From the NCBI GenBank assembly GCA_013054445.1, contig JAAMPI010001067.1, forward strand, positions 1 to 20,398: DNA of 20,398 nucleotides. The letters run 5' to 3'. This DNA comes from Cudoniella acicularis (taxonomy: Eukaryota > Ascomycota > Leotiomycetes > Helotiales > Helotiaceae). Shown one piece after another: positions 10,561 to 20,398 of the stretch. How positions within the stretch are numbered: position 1 is the stretch's first letter; each line of letters begins with the position of its first letter. The position numbers were made by a program, and so were the translations under genes. The notes beneath the pieces are model-generated. The model did not search any database. It saw only the letters and a list, made by a program, of their open reading frames with translations, and was not told the origin of the DNA.

Positions 10561-11232
10561 AGTGGTCGCAGAAAGCGAAGCATCGAAATCCCAATTTTAA
10601 AGAGCGGATTATCGGTCATTGGTAGCTCAATTGAAAGCGTGGAAATGAGAAGCTATTATATACAAGGCTGGAGCCGCTCATGGAAAGGTTAAGAAGGCTG
10701 TAAGAGCCCCCATCCAGAGAGGGGAACCCATTGCAGTGATTAAAGCCGAAAAAGTGGTGACTGGTTCCAAGAAAAGGAACACAGCCTGCTGTGTGAGATC
10801 AGAGTCGTCCGCGCCGCAAAATATTCTGCAATCCATTGGATGGAGCGATCAAGGGGGAGCAAACACCTGCAGTATGGGATTGTTCTTAACCTAAAGTAGG
10901 TGCGCCACAACATGGATATTATGCACCTGATCATCTTTTGCAACCTTCACAAGGGACAGTAGTGAGACCTTAAAAACAATTATCAAGCCGGCGCGTGAAA
11001 GATTCATATGCATGTTTGGGTCGGATTGCGTCTTTTTGCAGTCGCGAAGGAGCATTTACTCCGCAAAAGATCTCAACGCGTGGCTGTGAAAAGGACCTTG
11101 AATACGTACGCATTCCAATGCTTGCTCTGCGTGTATTCCGGCCTACCTAATGTGATTTTGCTTGACATAATCGATTATAGATCTCAAAATATTGTCCCCT
11201 AAACCCGATTACCGGCACCCAAATCCCTCAGA
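10561..11232. promoter_or_regulatory. Probable promoter region of the kinase gene
   Basis: No supported gene lies here. On the minus strand a TATATAATA box (10654-10662) lies about 95 bases upstream of the proposed ATG at 10560. The far end should include the 3' flank of the neighbouring gene ending at 11233. Upstream of 10560, ATG 10619 opens a 58-codon frame that overlaps the first kinase exon in another phase; it may be an upstream ORF or the true start. Confidence 0.4.
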
Positions 11233-12902
11233 TTAGCCAGCGATGAACCTGCCAGCGCCAGGATCGCTGTCCCTCTTCCCCGAACTCTCTTTGCCAGGAG
11301 CATCTTTCGCAGGTGTACCTTCCCTTCGAGTCTTTGCGCCTTCCTTCAACCGCTCCCATCGATCGCGATATCTAGCCACAACTATCTTCAACTTATCGTT
11401 TTCTCTTGCAAGTCTGTCAATCTCCTTTCCACTTAAATTCACATTCTCTTCCAGCTCTAGCACTCTTCTCTTCAATGCTTCATCACCCGTGTAGCTTTGT
11501 CCTGGAACAATTTCTCTAGCAGGACTTGCAGAGCGCATCAATCTCATACTCTCTTGCAGAGCCATGCTGCTCTTCTGCGCCCCCATCTCGAAAGCATGAA
11601 GTCTTTTGCTTAATTTATCGATACAATCCTTCAAGCTCTTATTTTCCATATCCAATTCCTCAACCTTGTTCTCTAGCTCTTTTCCAACCATTCGTCTGCT
11701 GCCGCGCCGTGGAGCAGCAGGTGGGTAAGGCATTGGTGTCTCACTGGCATCAACAAAATCGTCCTCTTCATTAGGATCGGTAAACAAGTCGGGATTTTCA
11801 CTGTGCATCGAGGCAGCTAATCGTCGCTTTTCTTTTTGGTCGAAGGACAATATTTGCGCATATGAGACGGTGTGGCCTGCAGTCGGAACAACGTAAAACG
11901 AATCGTTTCCAGAAAGGTGGCCATCACGAGTTGTAGCTCTCAAAGCAGCTCGAGAAATATATTTGGTAAGATCTGGCTCTGTTCCAGAACGATCTTTGCT
12001 CTTCGAGATGCGCTTCTTGGTAGGTGCAACAGGCTCAGGCTCAGACTCAGGCTCAGCTCCACCTTCTTCGGATACAAGAGGAAGACCGGCAAAAGCCAGA
12101 GGCGCCGAAAGCTTCGTGAGTATATTCTCGAAGGTATTGTAAAATCTCGAGAATCCCTCGTCAGTTGGAGTGCTATGTGCTGCCACTTCGGCGACTGCAG
12201 ACTCTCGAGACGTTCCTGTCTGAGAGCTCGCTTTCTGAGGGCTAGCTCGAGTCGGCGGTAGCCAGCTTGGTTGAGTTGCTGAATGCTCTGGGATACTTTC
12301 TGGTAGCTTTGACCGCTTGCCATCTCTTCGCGGATGTGATTCTAGATTACCGGGAGCTTGATGAGTCGAGATACTGGGTGATAGTGGCTGTCGCGTATAG
12401 TTTGCGCGTATGCCTCTTGCTGAGGCCAAGTTGCTGGCGATCGAGGAGCTGAGGTCTCTTGGTGGGAGACGTCGAGGATGTTGGAGGCTTGGTGGATTTC
12501 GCAGAGGGGAGGAAGAGCGAGGTCCGATATCAGACTTTGAGGCGCGAAGCTCTGCAACGGCAGCAGACGTAGAGAGGGGCTTCTCCGCCAATGCCTGTAC
12601 TTCTGGCTCGACGGATGTATTCGTTGGGGGGTTTTCCGCAGGGTATCGCAGCAGCTCTGAAAGTTTCTGGTGATGTTGCTCCAATAGCCTCAACGTCCTC
12701 AGAGCTTCTGCACTCCCAGTGCCTGACGCAGCTTTCGCAAATTCTCCTGCCGCAAGAGCATGTTCATTAATCGCAACCGTGGTATCGGAGCTCTGAGCCG
12801 CAACAGAGGCAGCTCTCGCATGGTCATGGGCCTACTGAAATTAGCACTTGGCGAGAGAGAGATAAAATATGGGCATACCAAAGTCAATGGGGAAGACTCC
12901 AT
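11233..12902 (-). CDS. MIT-like and coiled-coil protein, Atg38/NRBF2-like
   Basis: Exon 1 is 12902-12879 (8 codons) and exon 2 is 12831-11233, giving 540 residues. The 47-nt intron starts GTATGC, has a GCTAAT branch site and ends at the second of two AGs (CAGTAG); the first would put a stop in frame. Residues about 9-70 form an Ala-rich helical repeat region (AHDHARAASVAAQ, then HALAAGEFAKAA and EALRTLRLLEQHHQKL) like a MIT domain. Residues 80-330 are Pro/Ser-rich and probably disordered, with an acidic stretch. Two coiled coils follow at about 388-440 and 455-505, then a basic, Gly-rich tail. MIT plus C-terminal coiled coil is the layout of Atg38/NRBF2, a subunit of the autophagy PI3-kinase complex I. 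The match is by layout and memory of the family, not by search; another MIT protein of vesicle traffic is possible. Confidence 0.8.
12832..12878 (-). other. Intron 1 of the MIT-like gene
   Basis: A 47-nt intron interrupts the gene after codon 8. The tandem acceptor CAGTAG could allow two splice choices, but using the first AG places TAG directly in frame after TTG, so only the second gives protein. Confidence 0.75.
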
Positions 12903-13909
12903 GATGAGAAAGAATGGTCAAAACTCAGCAACCTGAAGCTCATCAGATTTGCCAATGCGACAGATACATTGTAGGATTGTGGAGCAGCCTGATCCGGGGT
13001 CTTACGCGGGGCGATTATGTAAGCGGACAGTCACATGTCACAACCTTAAAACCCCTCCGTTCTTCCTTTTCTTTTTTATTTCCACCATTTTCTTTCACAA
13101 ATGCTTTTTGACAATATCTTCTATCTATGAGGAGATCATTCTCCTTTATTCGTTTCTCAATATAAAATCTGAAGGAAGAAAAAAAATTAGAAAGAAATTT
13201 CAAAACTCAACTGTGCCAAGTTGCCAACCCTAGCGGACCCATTCCAATTTCTCTCCGCGTCAAGATCCTAGGTGGAACCTCTTGAGTGAGGGGCTCCGCG
13301 GGTGGTGATTGTAGAGCTCTCCCTCGTATTATGATGTGCTGCTTTCTTTCCAGGAAAAACCACTGGGACAGTCCCTGTTAAGCACTTTCTTTTCCTTTCC
13401 TTATCAGACTTGCCTGCCTTTAATAACTGATTGTTTGCTTCTGCCTCATTGATGTCATATCCCGTTTTCATACCTAAGCGTCCTGTACAATTACGAAGTT
13501 TCGTGAGATTTAAGTCTCTTCTAGGCTCATGCTAACCTTATGAGAAGGCTGAGCTGCAGCCCCACTAGATCTGATCAAAGACAAGGTTAGGTCATCAGGG
13601 TTTGCACTAAACTCCCTGATACAGGAGCTCTCCCAGTATCTCCATATTGCTTGTACCATGAAGTGGTACAAATGCCAAGACAGTGATGGATTATCGAGGA
13701 TGGTCAATCGGACGACTCGGAACACGGAAATTTCGGCCGATGATCTTTGCAGCTAAAAGGAATTCCCTGGTTCTTGGGTGCAGGAACGGCTCAGATCCAC
13801 CCTAGTAACTACCCCCATTGTTGGTACCCCTCAGCTATGGAGGGCCATATATTATGTTCCTTTCCTAGTTTTCGATTTCCTCTTGCTCTCCTCAGTCTCA
13901 CTGGTAGTC
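12903..13909. promoter_or_regulatory. Divergent intergenic region between MIT-like gene and amidase pseudogene
   Basis: About 1 kb between two genes read outward, so it should hold both promoters. A pyrimidine-rich run on the + strand lies at about 13058-13100. A perfect inverted repeat lies at 13651-13671 (listed separately). The short reading frames present show no codon pattern or family motif. No gene is supported. Confidence 0.5.
13651..13671. promoter_or_regulatory. Perfect 8-bp inverted repeat with 5-nt spacer
   Basis: TTGTACCA, spacer TGAAG, then TGGTACAA. It lies about 240 bp upstream of the amidase start codon. It could be a dimeric regulator site or a small hairpin; neither is shown. 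Confidence 0.4.
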
Positions 13910-16081
13910 ATGTTTTCAAACCTTCCTAAGAGCTGCTTTGCTGCATTGGCAGTAGCAGTCGTCGCCAATGGATTGAGCACCAAATCCGGAACCATTCTTA
14001 ATGTCAATGGCATATATTATTATGTCCCTGCAGTTCCGGTATCCTCGCTTGGTACCTCATACGATGAATTGAAGACGGCGACCACACCCGGAGAGGATTT
14101 AATTCTCATGACTGTCATGACTGGCGATTTCACCACTTTCGATTCAAGCGCTTTGGAGTCCGAAGTCGCCAGTTACACAGCAAGTGATGATTTTTTCAAT
14201 GTTGCATTTCTTCAAGGTATGCCCCACTCAAAGAATTAAAATCCATCGCAATTCTTTTGCTAATATTAATTCTAGCGGTATATTTAATTTCTACAACTCC
14301 ATCTGAGCTACACACATCTTTGACAAGCACGCTTTCTGCATATGGGAACAAACTTTTCATGGTATCTTTATCCAGCAATGCCTCTGTTTCTGCCGTGCCC
14401 TGCACTGTCTAGATACCAACTGGCCCTTATTTTGTTTCTGCATATACTGGTGATATCTACCAAGCTTGGAGGCTTTATTCAAATTACGAGGGTGCTTTTA
14501 CAGAAGGAACTTACGAGAGTGCCAGTGGAAATTTCAGCACACTGTCTGCAGCAATCACAGTGAGTTTCTCACCATTTCAAAAATCAAACAATGGAAAAGT
14601 TCTAATGTGCGAATATAAAGTGTTCAATCCCCCACAATTGGCATCCCATCACGTCTCTATTACACGAAGACTGACGCACAACCACTGGCAGGTATAAGTA
14701 CCTCTTGCAAAAAATTCAAAAATAAGTAGCTAACATTTCCAGATCCGCCCCGGAATAAAAAATATCTACGACGTAGCCGGCACCCGTCGTGGCTGTGGAA
14801 ACCGCGCCTATTTCAACCTCTATCCCGAAAAGAACGACACAGCACCAGCAGTACAGAAACCAGTTGACGCCGGAGCCATCATAGTCGGAAAAATGAAGAC
14901 CAGTCAATTCGCAAACGGAGAAATGGCCACAGCAGATTGGATAGATTACCACTCCCCATTCAACGCTCGCGGAGACGGCTATTCCGACCTCTCATTTTCA
15001 TCTGGACCCGGAGCAGGAATAGGAGCTTACTCCTGGCTCGACATAGCTCTGGGATCCGACACAGGAGGCAGTATCCGCAACCCAGCACAGGTAAACGGCT
15101 GCTACGGAAATCGACCCACGCACGCTCTCGTAACACTCGACAACGTGATGCCTCTCTCCCCTTTAATGGACGCAGTCGGTTTCCTCACCAGAGATGCCAC
15201 ACTCTGGGAAGCCGCCTCCGAAGCCCTCTACACCACTAACCTCTCAACCTTCACCACCTACCCCAAAACCCTCTACACAACCCTCTTCCCGACGGACGCC
15301 ACAACAGAAGCAGAAACCATCCTCCTCTCCATCCTCTCCAAGCTCGAAGCTTGCCTAGGCGTAAACTCCAGTCCTAGACTACAATTCCATGTGGGGAAAT
15401 TCCACCCTAGCAAACGAAACTGCTGCACCGGATCTCTCCTCCCTCCTCGCTTTGACCTACCCAACTCTCATCTCTAAACAACAATGGGCTCTCCTCGGCT
15501 CGCAATTCACAGCCGATTACGCTGCTGCAAACGACGCCGTACGCCCTTTCTGGATTCTGTACCCACTCTCCGCTGGGCATACGGCCGCTCCAACAACACG
15601 ACACTAGAAGCAGGAATTCAGAACAAGACCATCTTCCAGAACTGGTGGAACAGCGAAGTCATAAAACATGACGCGGAACCGTGTTCTGAATCCCTATTGC
15701 TGTACCCAGGAACATTGGCAACACCTAATTACCGTAATGTGTATCTAGATCCGCCCCAGATTCCCGCTGGTTGGAGTGTCCAGAACGTGGCGATCTTTGC
15801 GGGTGTGCCGGACATAGTGTTGTCTTGTATGTTTCCCCCTTTTCAAGCCCTATTATTCCCGATTTAGATGTTAGTAATTCGCTAACTGAATTATGAAACT
15901 AGTGGGACAAGCACCATATAATTCTACAATAACAAATCACGTCGAGTACCTCCCTGTCGCAGTCGACATAATGGCAGCGCCAGGGTGCGATGCTGTGATT
16001 TTCCAGCTGGTGGAAGAGCTGTAGAACGCCGGGATCATCAACACGCCAAAGGCGGGAAGTATCGTCGTGAGGTGGGTGTGA
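13910..16081 (+). pseudogene. Amidase-signature enzyme gene, broken
   Basis: Related to amidase-signature hydrolases, which cleave amide bonds with a Lys-cisSer-Ser triad. ATG 13910 starts a probable signal peptide (MFSNLPKSCFAALAVAVVA), suggesting a secreted enzyme. Apparent exons: 13910-14216, 14276-14559, about 14621-14691, 14743-15826, 15903-16081. The triad is visible: Lys 14758-14760 in [11 protein letters not shown], cis-Ser in FSSGPG (about 14998-15003), nucleophile Ser 15070-15072 in DTGGSIR. Lesions: in-frame TAG 14410-14412; exon 3 does not join exon 2 or exon 4 in frame with the available splice sites; a frame change at about 15365-15385, reversed at about 15545-15560; and TAG 16022-16024 inside the conserved C-terminal part, which continues as NAGIINTPKAGSI. 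Both TAGs could come from CAG by C-to-T change. An ATG at 13778 in the same frame is a less likely start. Sequencing errors could explain some but hardly all of these lesions. Confidence 0.8.
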
Positions 16082-16592
16082 ATTTCGAGTGACGGGATAT
16101 CGGACCGTATTTTGCCCAGTATAATTGAATCATGACGGGAAAATAAAGGCATAGGGGTAACCGAGGAGCGCAAAAGGAGGGATACAGCACAAAGGTTATG
16201 TATGTACGAAAAACAAGGACGAAATAAATATTAAATAGTCGAAGCAAGTGGTCAAGAAGTATATTTATCGTATTCCATATTCTCCAGGTACTTGATGTGG
16301 AAGCACGTACTTGGTGGGTATTTGGTAAAGCAAGCTAGACCGGGCATAAATAGGTACAGACAGAAGGAAAAAGTGCAAAGCACTCTATTAAGTACAGAGA
16401 AATTACACCAAACACACCTCCATATCATAAATACAGGCCCCGAATCCCCCCAGCCAATTCGCAGCATCTTGAAAAATATCGAATTAACGAACACCCTTTA
16501 TGTCCTTCCTCTTCCAGGCCTGTGTGTAGCTCTCCTCTTCCCTGTATGATGTGCCAAATCCTTGAAAGAAACAAGTGAAGGAAGAAACTCTC
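16082..16592. other. Convergent intergenic region
   Basis: About 510 bp between the ends of two convergent genes. It should hold both 3' untranslated regions and polyadenylation signals. AATAAATATTAAAT near 16223-16236 is a possible A-rich signal for the + strand gene. No gene seen. Confidence 0.5.
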
Positions 16593-19500
16593 CTAATCAA
16601 ATCCATCTTCGTAAGCACCCCCCAAATACGGATTCCACTCCTGGCCCGGGTAACTCGTCGCGCTCATCGCCGTAAGAGCCTCCTCATCCTGCTGCTCACC
16701 GCCTTCAACCCAAATCTTCTCTTCCTGACTAGCTATGGGGGTGCGCTGCCCGATAGGCGCTAGGTTCTTCTGCTCAACAACAGGAACTACGACAGTAGAC
16801 TTCTTGGTTGCTGGTTCTCCATTCCGGCTAGCAGCCACATTACGGCTACTGATGTTGTTGTAAGAAGACGAGCTGTTATTACTGACCGCAGGGCGTTCTG
16901 TCGGAGGACGTTCAATTTTCGAGGTGATGAGATTACCAGCCATACTTTTGGGAATGCGTGGACTGGCATCATAAATATCTGGGCTTGGACCTCGAGCTAC
17001 CAGTGTTGTTTTGACCACATCAGAGTTGGGGGATTTCTCTCGCGAACTTCCCCTCTCAATTGTTCGGCCCCGATCCGTTGGAGGGGCCAGGGTAGGACTC
17101 TCAACCCGCTCTGGTGTTACCAATGGGCTAGGTGTCAGACTAGGGCTAGAAACACGGCGAATGCCCATTTCCTTTTCTTCGGCAGTCGGTACGCCGAGAC
17201 TCTCTCTTCGTTCTTCTTGCTGACCAGACATCTTTGAAACTTGTGATATTCCACTCATAGCTGTGCGACGAGTATTAGAGCGATCGAGATCCATACTGAG
17301 ATTGAGGCCATCGTTCTGAGATGGTGCTTGCGACTGAGCTGTCTGTCGTTCTGGATCAAGATTTGGTGGCCACTCTGGAGGGGGTGGAGGAGGAAACTCT
17401 TCAGCAGAAAGATTGATTGGAGAAAATGCCGTGTCGGGAAGAGTATAAGAAGCAGGCGATCCAGGATGACGAAGAATAGGTTGTTGCAGTCGTTGAATGG
17501 AGTCGTTCTGTGGACGCACATTTGTAGATATTCTGTTCTGGGGGCGAGAAGGTTTGTCTGTTTCGATGATAGGATCTTTCTCGATTGGAAGCGGCCGATC
17601 CTCCTCATCGTCGTCGTCATCTGGAAGCGTTAATTGGTAAGGCGGTTGTTGGCCCAAGGGTGTACGAGCTGGTGAGCGAGCGAGAATAGATTCACGACTC
17701 AATCGTCGAGTTGCTGAACGTGCTTGATACGTTTCGAAAGTCTCCAGCGCGCTAAGATTTGGCGGTCTATCACGAGAACCTTGCCCGTTTACGGGAGACT
17801 GAGCCATCTGTCCAAGGTGAGGCGATTGTTGTCCCCGTCCATTGTGATTTCGTGGATACCCATCAGAGGGCGAGGAAGGGCCGTACTGATTCGGAGTGGT
17901 ACTATGGTTGAATTGTCCCTGCATGGAGGCAGGGCTGTGCTGAATTTGCCCCGCATTGTGAAGGGAATGTGCTTGTGTGAAATTACCTTGCACTGGGACA
18001 GGACTGTATTGACTTTGTCCACCGCTCTGAGCAGAGCGTGCCTGCATCTGAGGGGGATTTTGTTGATTTGGACTCCAGGCTTGTGGTTGCGTTTGCATGG
18101 ACCTAGGATCAGTCTGTTGTCGACTTAGGCCTCTTGGATCATACTCTGTAGGAACAACCATTGCTCCTTGGCCACGTACCAGGGAATATCCACCGGGGAT
18201 AGGAACACTATCATATTGAGGTTCTGGTTCTCGGCTTACGCGTCGACCACGCTCCTGCGCCTGGGGTGATCTGGTCTGTAAAGGTTGTTGCTGTTGCACT
18301 GGTGGTTCAAGGGCTTGTTGCTCCTGCAGGTCTGTATAGGTTTGGGCAGGTGGAAGCGGTTGCGCTGCAGTTTGCGATTGGCTTTCTTGCGAGCGTGAGG
18401 AATCACGCTCCCTCTCTTGTTGATGGGACCTTCGACCAATGATGCCGTTGAGAAGACCGGCAGCTGATGGGCGCCGGGTTCTGCTCTCTTTACGAGCGCT
18501 CTGTGGGGGTGTACTGGTGTTTGAGAATTTGCTAAGTAAACTAGGCCGTGATGGAGTTGGTTGTACTGCTCTATCTGTTGGTGAAGTGTTGACTATGGGA
18601 TTTTGATTCGGGCTTTGATTATAGTTGTTCGGCGAGGCTTGAGTTCCAGCTGTTCGTTGGTCAAAGAACGGCGACTGGGTTGGTTGTCTCTCATTATAGG
18701 AAAACTGGTTTACAGCCTGGGGGTGTGCATGCTCTACGGTAGTAGATGCTCGTACGGGCCCGTTGCTAGATTTGTTGAAGAAGCTGCTCAATCCCGAGAA
18801 TCGCTTTTTCCTTCCAGATCCAGGCTCATCGACCATACCCGATGTCGATGCTCTTGAGAGCTTGGATTTGTTTTTGGATTCCACGGAGTGGTTGCTGAAG
18901 AAGGACCGCTTTTTATCACGCTGTTCAACATGCACGGGCTGTGAATCCAAAAGATCCGTCCGTGAACCCGAATGGTGTGCAACAACGCTCTCGCGACTCT
19001 GCGGAGGAACCAATCCACCGGTAGACGAACGACTTAAATTTCCGAAAAAGCTGCCGCGCCTTTTCTTTCGTTCTTGGCCTTCCTCCGATGTGATACTCGA
19101 AGCGGCGTACTCATTTCCGCGAGAATCAAAGGGTCTACCAGAAGAAGACAGCCCTCGCGAACGGGATCTTTCCTTTGATGTTCCACGAGATATTCGGCCG
19201 CCGAGTTCTCTGAAGAAGCCAGAGTTACGCTTTGACCCAGCAGATAAGGGCTGTTCCATGGGTGGTCCAACTCCCGGTAGCTGATATTCGTTGGTCTGTT
19301 GACGCGGCAAGAATGCTGCTTCTCGTGGGATAGGAGACTGGTAATAATGAGCAGGCATATCACTATCCCTATGCATATCCGGGCCAGGTTCCGAACGGAA
19401 CAAGCCAGGATACCGCTGAGCAGATGAAGGGGGTTGCTCAAAGGCTTTGTATTGTGAGGAAGGCGCAGGCCAGGGACCGCGATCATTCTGAATGGCATCT

Positions 19501-20398
19501 TGGCGAATAGGGTTATGACTTGGTCCGGACGGACCGCGGCTCCTCTGAGGTTCCCATGAATTGCGGGGTTGAGAAACAATTCCTTCATTCCGTTGACCTG
19601 GGGGTGCCTGAGATGATGGCAACGAAGCATTTGGACGCCACGAATCTTGTGATCTTCTCGGATTTCCCATTGTTGGTGTCACATCAGCATGAGTAGGCGC
19701 AACGATTGAATGGGTGTCGTACTGCGGCATTGTATGGGGCTCTGGATTGACAGGGTTTGATTCTAGGTTGTACTGATGGGGTGCGTTGGCTGCGTGCTGG
19801 TAGTATCAACGGCGCTGCGAGGCAATTGACCATCGACTTGGGAGATCACGGGTGATTCATGCTCGACAGTTTCCGGCTCTTGTTGCCCCAGGTGGACTTC
19901 ATCGATATCACGATCACCTTGTTTATTCGCAGGCTCGAATGCATCTAATGGTCGGTCATCAATTATTGGCGGTCCAGAGCGAGAGGACGAGGCCCGACGC
20001 AAGGACTCTTCAGTCTCAACCGGTCGAACCATCCTCACAGTCGGCTTCATTGACGGTTGTGATGAATCTTCATTCATAGGAATTCCGGTTTCCTGATGCC
20101 CAAAAGTCAACTGATCTACAGCTGCATCTTGGCTTTCATCTTCGTCGTCCGAGATTGGGAATCTTGGCTTCTTTTGACGGGACCCAAATCCCAAACCGAA
20201 TGTTGACGTCCGGCGTATAGGAGGAAGAAAGCTGCTGCTCGTTTGCTCTTGAGGCGCCGTCTGAACATTTTTGATAGGTGTTGGCTGCATTGAATTTGGC
20301 TCCTTCGAGGCCACAAATATACCTTCATCATTCAGATTGTGAGGCTGGACTGATGAAATTATAGTTGGCTCTGCAAAAGCAGTGGCGCGCGGATCATT
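16593..20398 (-). CDS. Long low-complexity, probably disordered protein, 5' part beyond the window
   Basis: Not recognised as a known named family. Two open segments on the minus strand belong together: 20398-19763, open to the window edge, and about 19805-16593, ending TAG. Together they give roughly 1,270 residues. There is no folded enzyme domain in sight; composition is rich in Ser, Pro, Gln, Arg and Asn. Counted from the Met at 19730: four basic-plus-FF motifs at 167-173, 221-229, 272-278 and 307-318; Gln-rich stretches near 450-490; Gln/His/Ser-Pro repeats near 560-620; an acidic run DDDDDEED; a proline run EEFPPPPPPEWPP; many SP and RxxS sites suited to kinases. The N-terminal segment contains FLPPIRRTSTFGLGFG and an acidic RFPISDDEDE. 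The C-terminus SATSYPGQEWNPY looks conserved. Such proteins are often scaffolds at the cell cortex or in signalling, but that is inference. The frame change near 19763-19808 is unexplained. Confidence 0.72.
19763..19808 (-). other. Frame change between the two parts of the disordered-protein gene
   Basis: The upstream frame ends at TAG 19765-19763. The downstream frame is open from just after TGA 19808-19806 and reads through ANAPHQYNLESNP into the ATG at 19730. The frames overlap by about 41 nt. No good donor (GTAAGT/GTATGT type) with branch site was found upstream, so a normal intron is not evident. A one-base indel, a sequencing error, an unusual intron or two separate genes remain possible. 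Confidence 0.6.

Noticed and set aside
11872..12323. Open frames of about 130 codons on both strands within the MIT-like gene
   Set aside because: Shadows of the real exon; they are very rich in Arg, Ser and Leu, and the real frame explains the region with clear coiled coils.
13778..13909. Upstream in-frame start for the amidase at 13778
   Set aside because: It would put 44 residues before a good signal peptide; the ATG at 13910 fits a secreted amidase better.
18763..19284. 173-codon open frame on the + strand
   Set aside because: It lies antisense inside the long disordered-protein gene, has no family motif and arises from the Ser/Arg-rich codons of the other strand.

Overview
The window looks like nuclear DNA of a filamentous ascomycete (Pezizomycotina). 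Three things support this. Its genes carry short introns (about 47-145 nt) with GT..AG ends and a CTAAT/CTAAC branch site. It holds a Copia-type LTR retrotransposon with strong C-to-T change at CpA on both strands, the signature of repeat-induced point mutation (RIP). Its protein families are typically fungal. A leotiomycete is possible from the overall style of the genes, but this is only an impression.

Layout. 1-5904: a Ty1/Copia LTR element on the + strand, cut at its left LTR by the window edge. Its gag-pol frame (345-5567) is littered with stop codons but has no visible frameshift. 5905-6124: a 68-bp AT-rich tandem repeat touching the right LTR. 6125-7650: AT-rich intergenic DNA with no gene seen. 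7651-10560: a six-exon protein kinase gene on the - strand, two of whose introns resemble each other in sequence. 10561-11232: its probable promoter. 11233-12902: a two-exon gene on the - strand for a MIT-like plus coiled-coil protein, resembling Atg38/NRBF2. 12903-13909: a gap between divergent genes. 13910-16081: an amidase-signature gene on the + strand, broken by stop codons and frame breaks. 16082-16592: a gap between convergent genes. 16593-20398: a long, low-complexity, probably disordered protein on the - strand, open at the right edge and with one unexplained frame change at about 19763-19808.

The genes do not form an evident pathway or cluster. The kinase, the MIT/coiled-coil protein and the disordered protein look like ordinary chromosomal genes next to a repeat-rich, RIP-mutated island. 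The observations most worth following up are the introner-like introns in the kinase gene, the uneven RIP and E-box expansion in the LTR element, and the degraded amidase with its catalytic triad still present. I found no evidence for an unknown multi-gene system.
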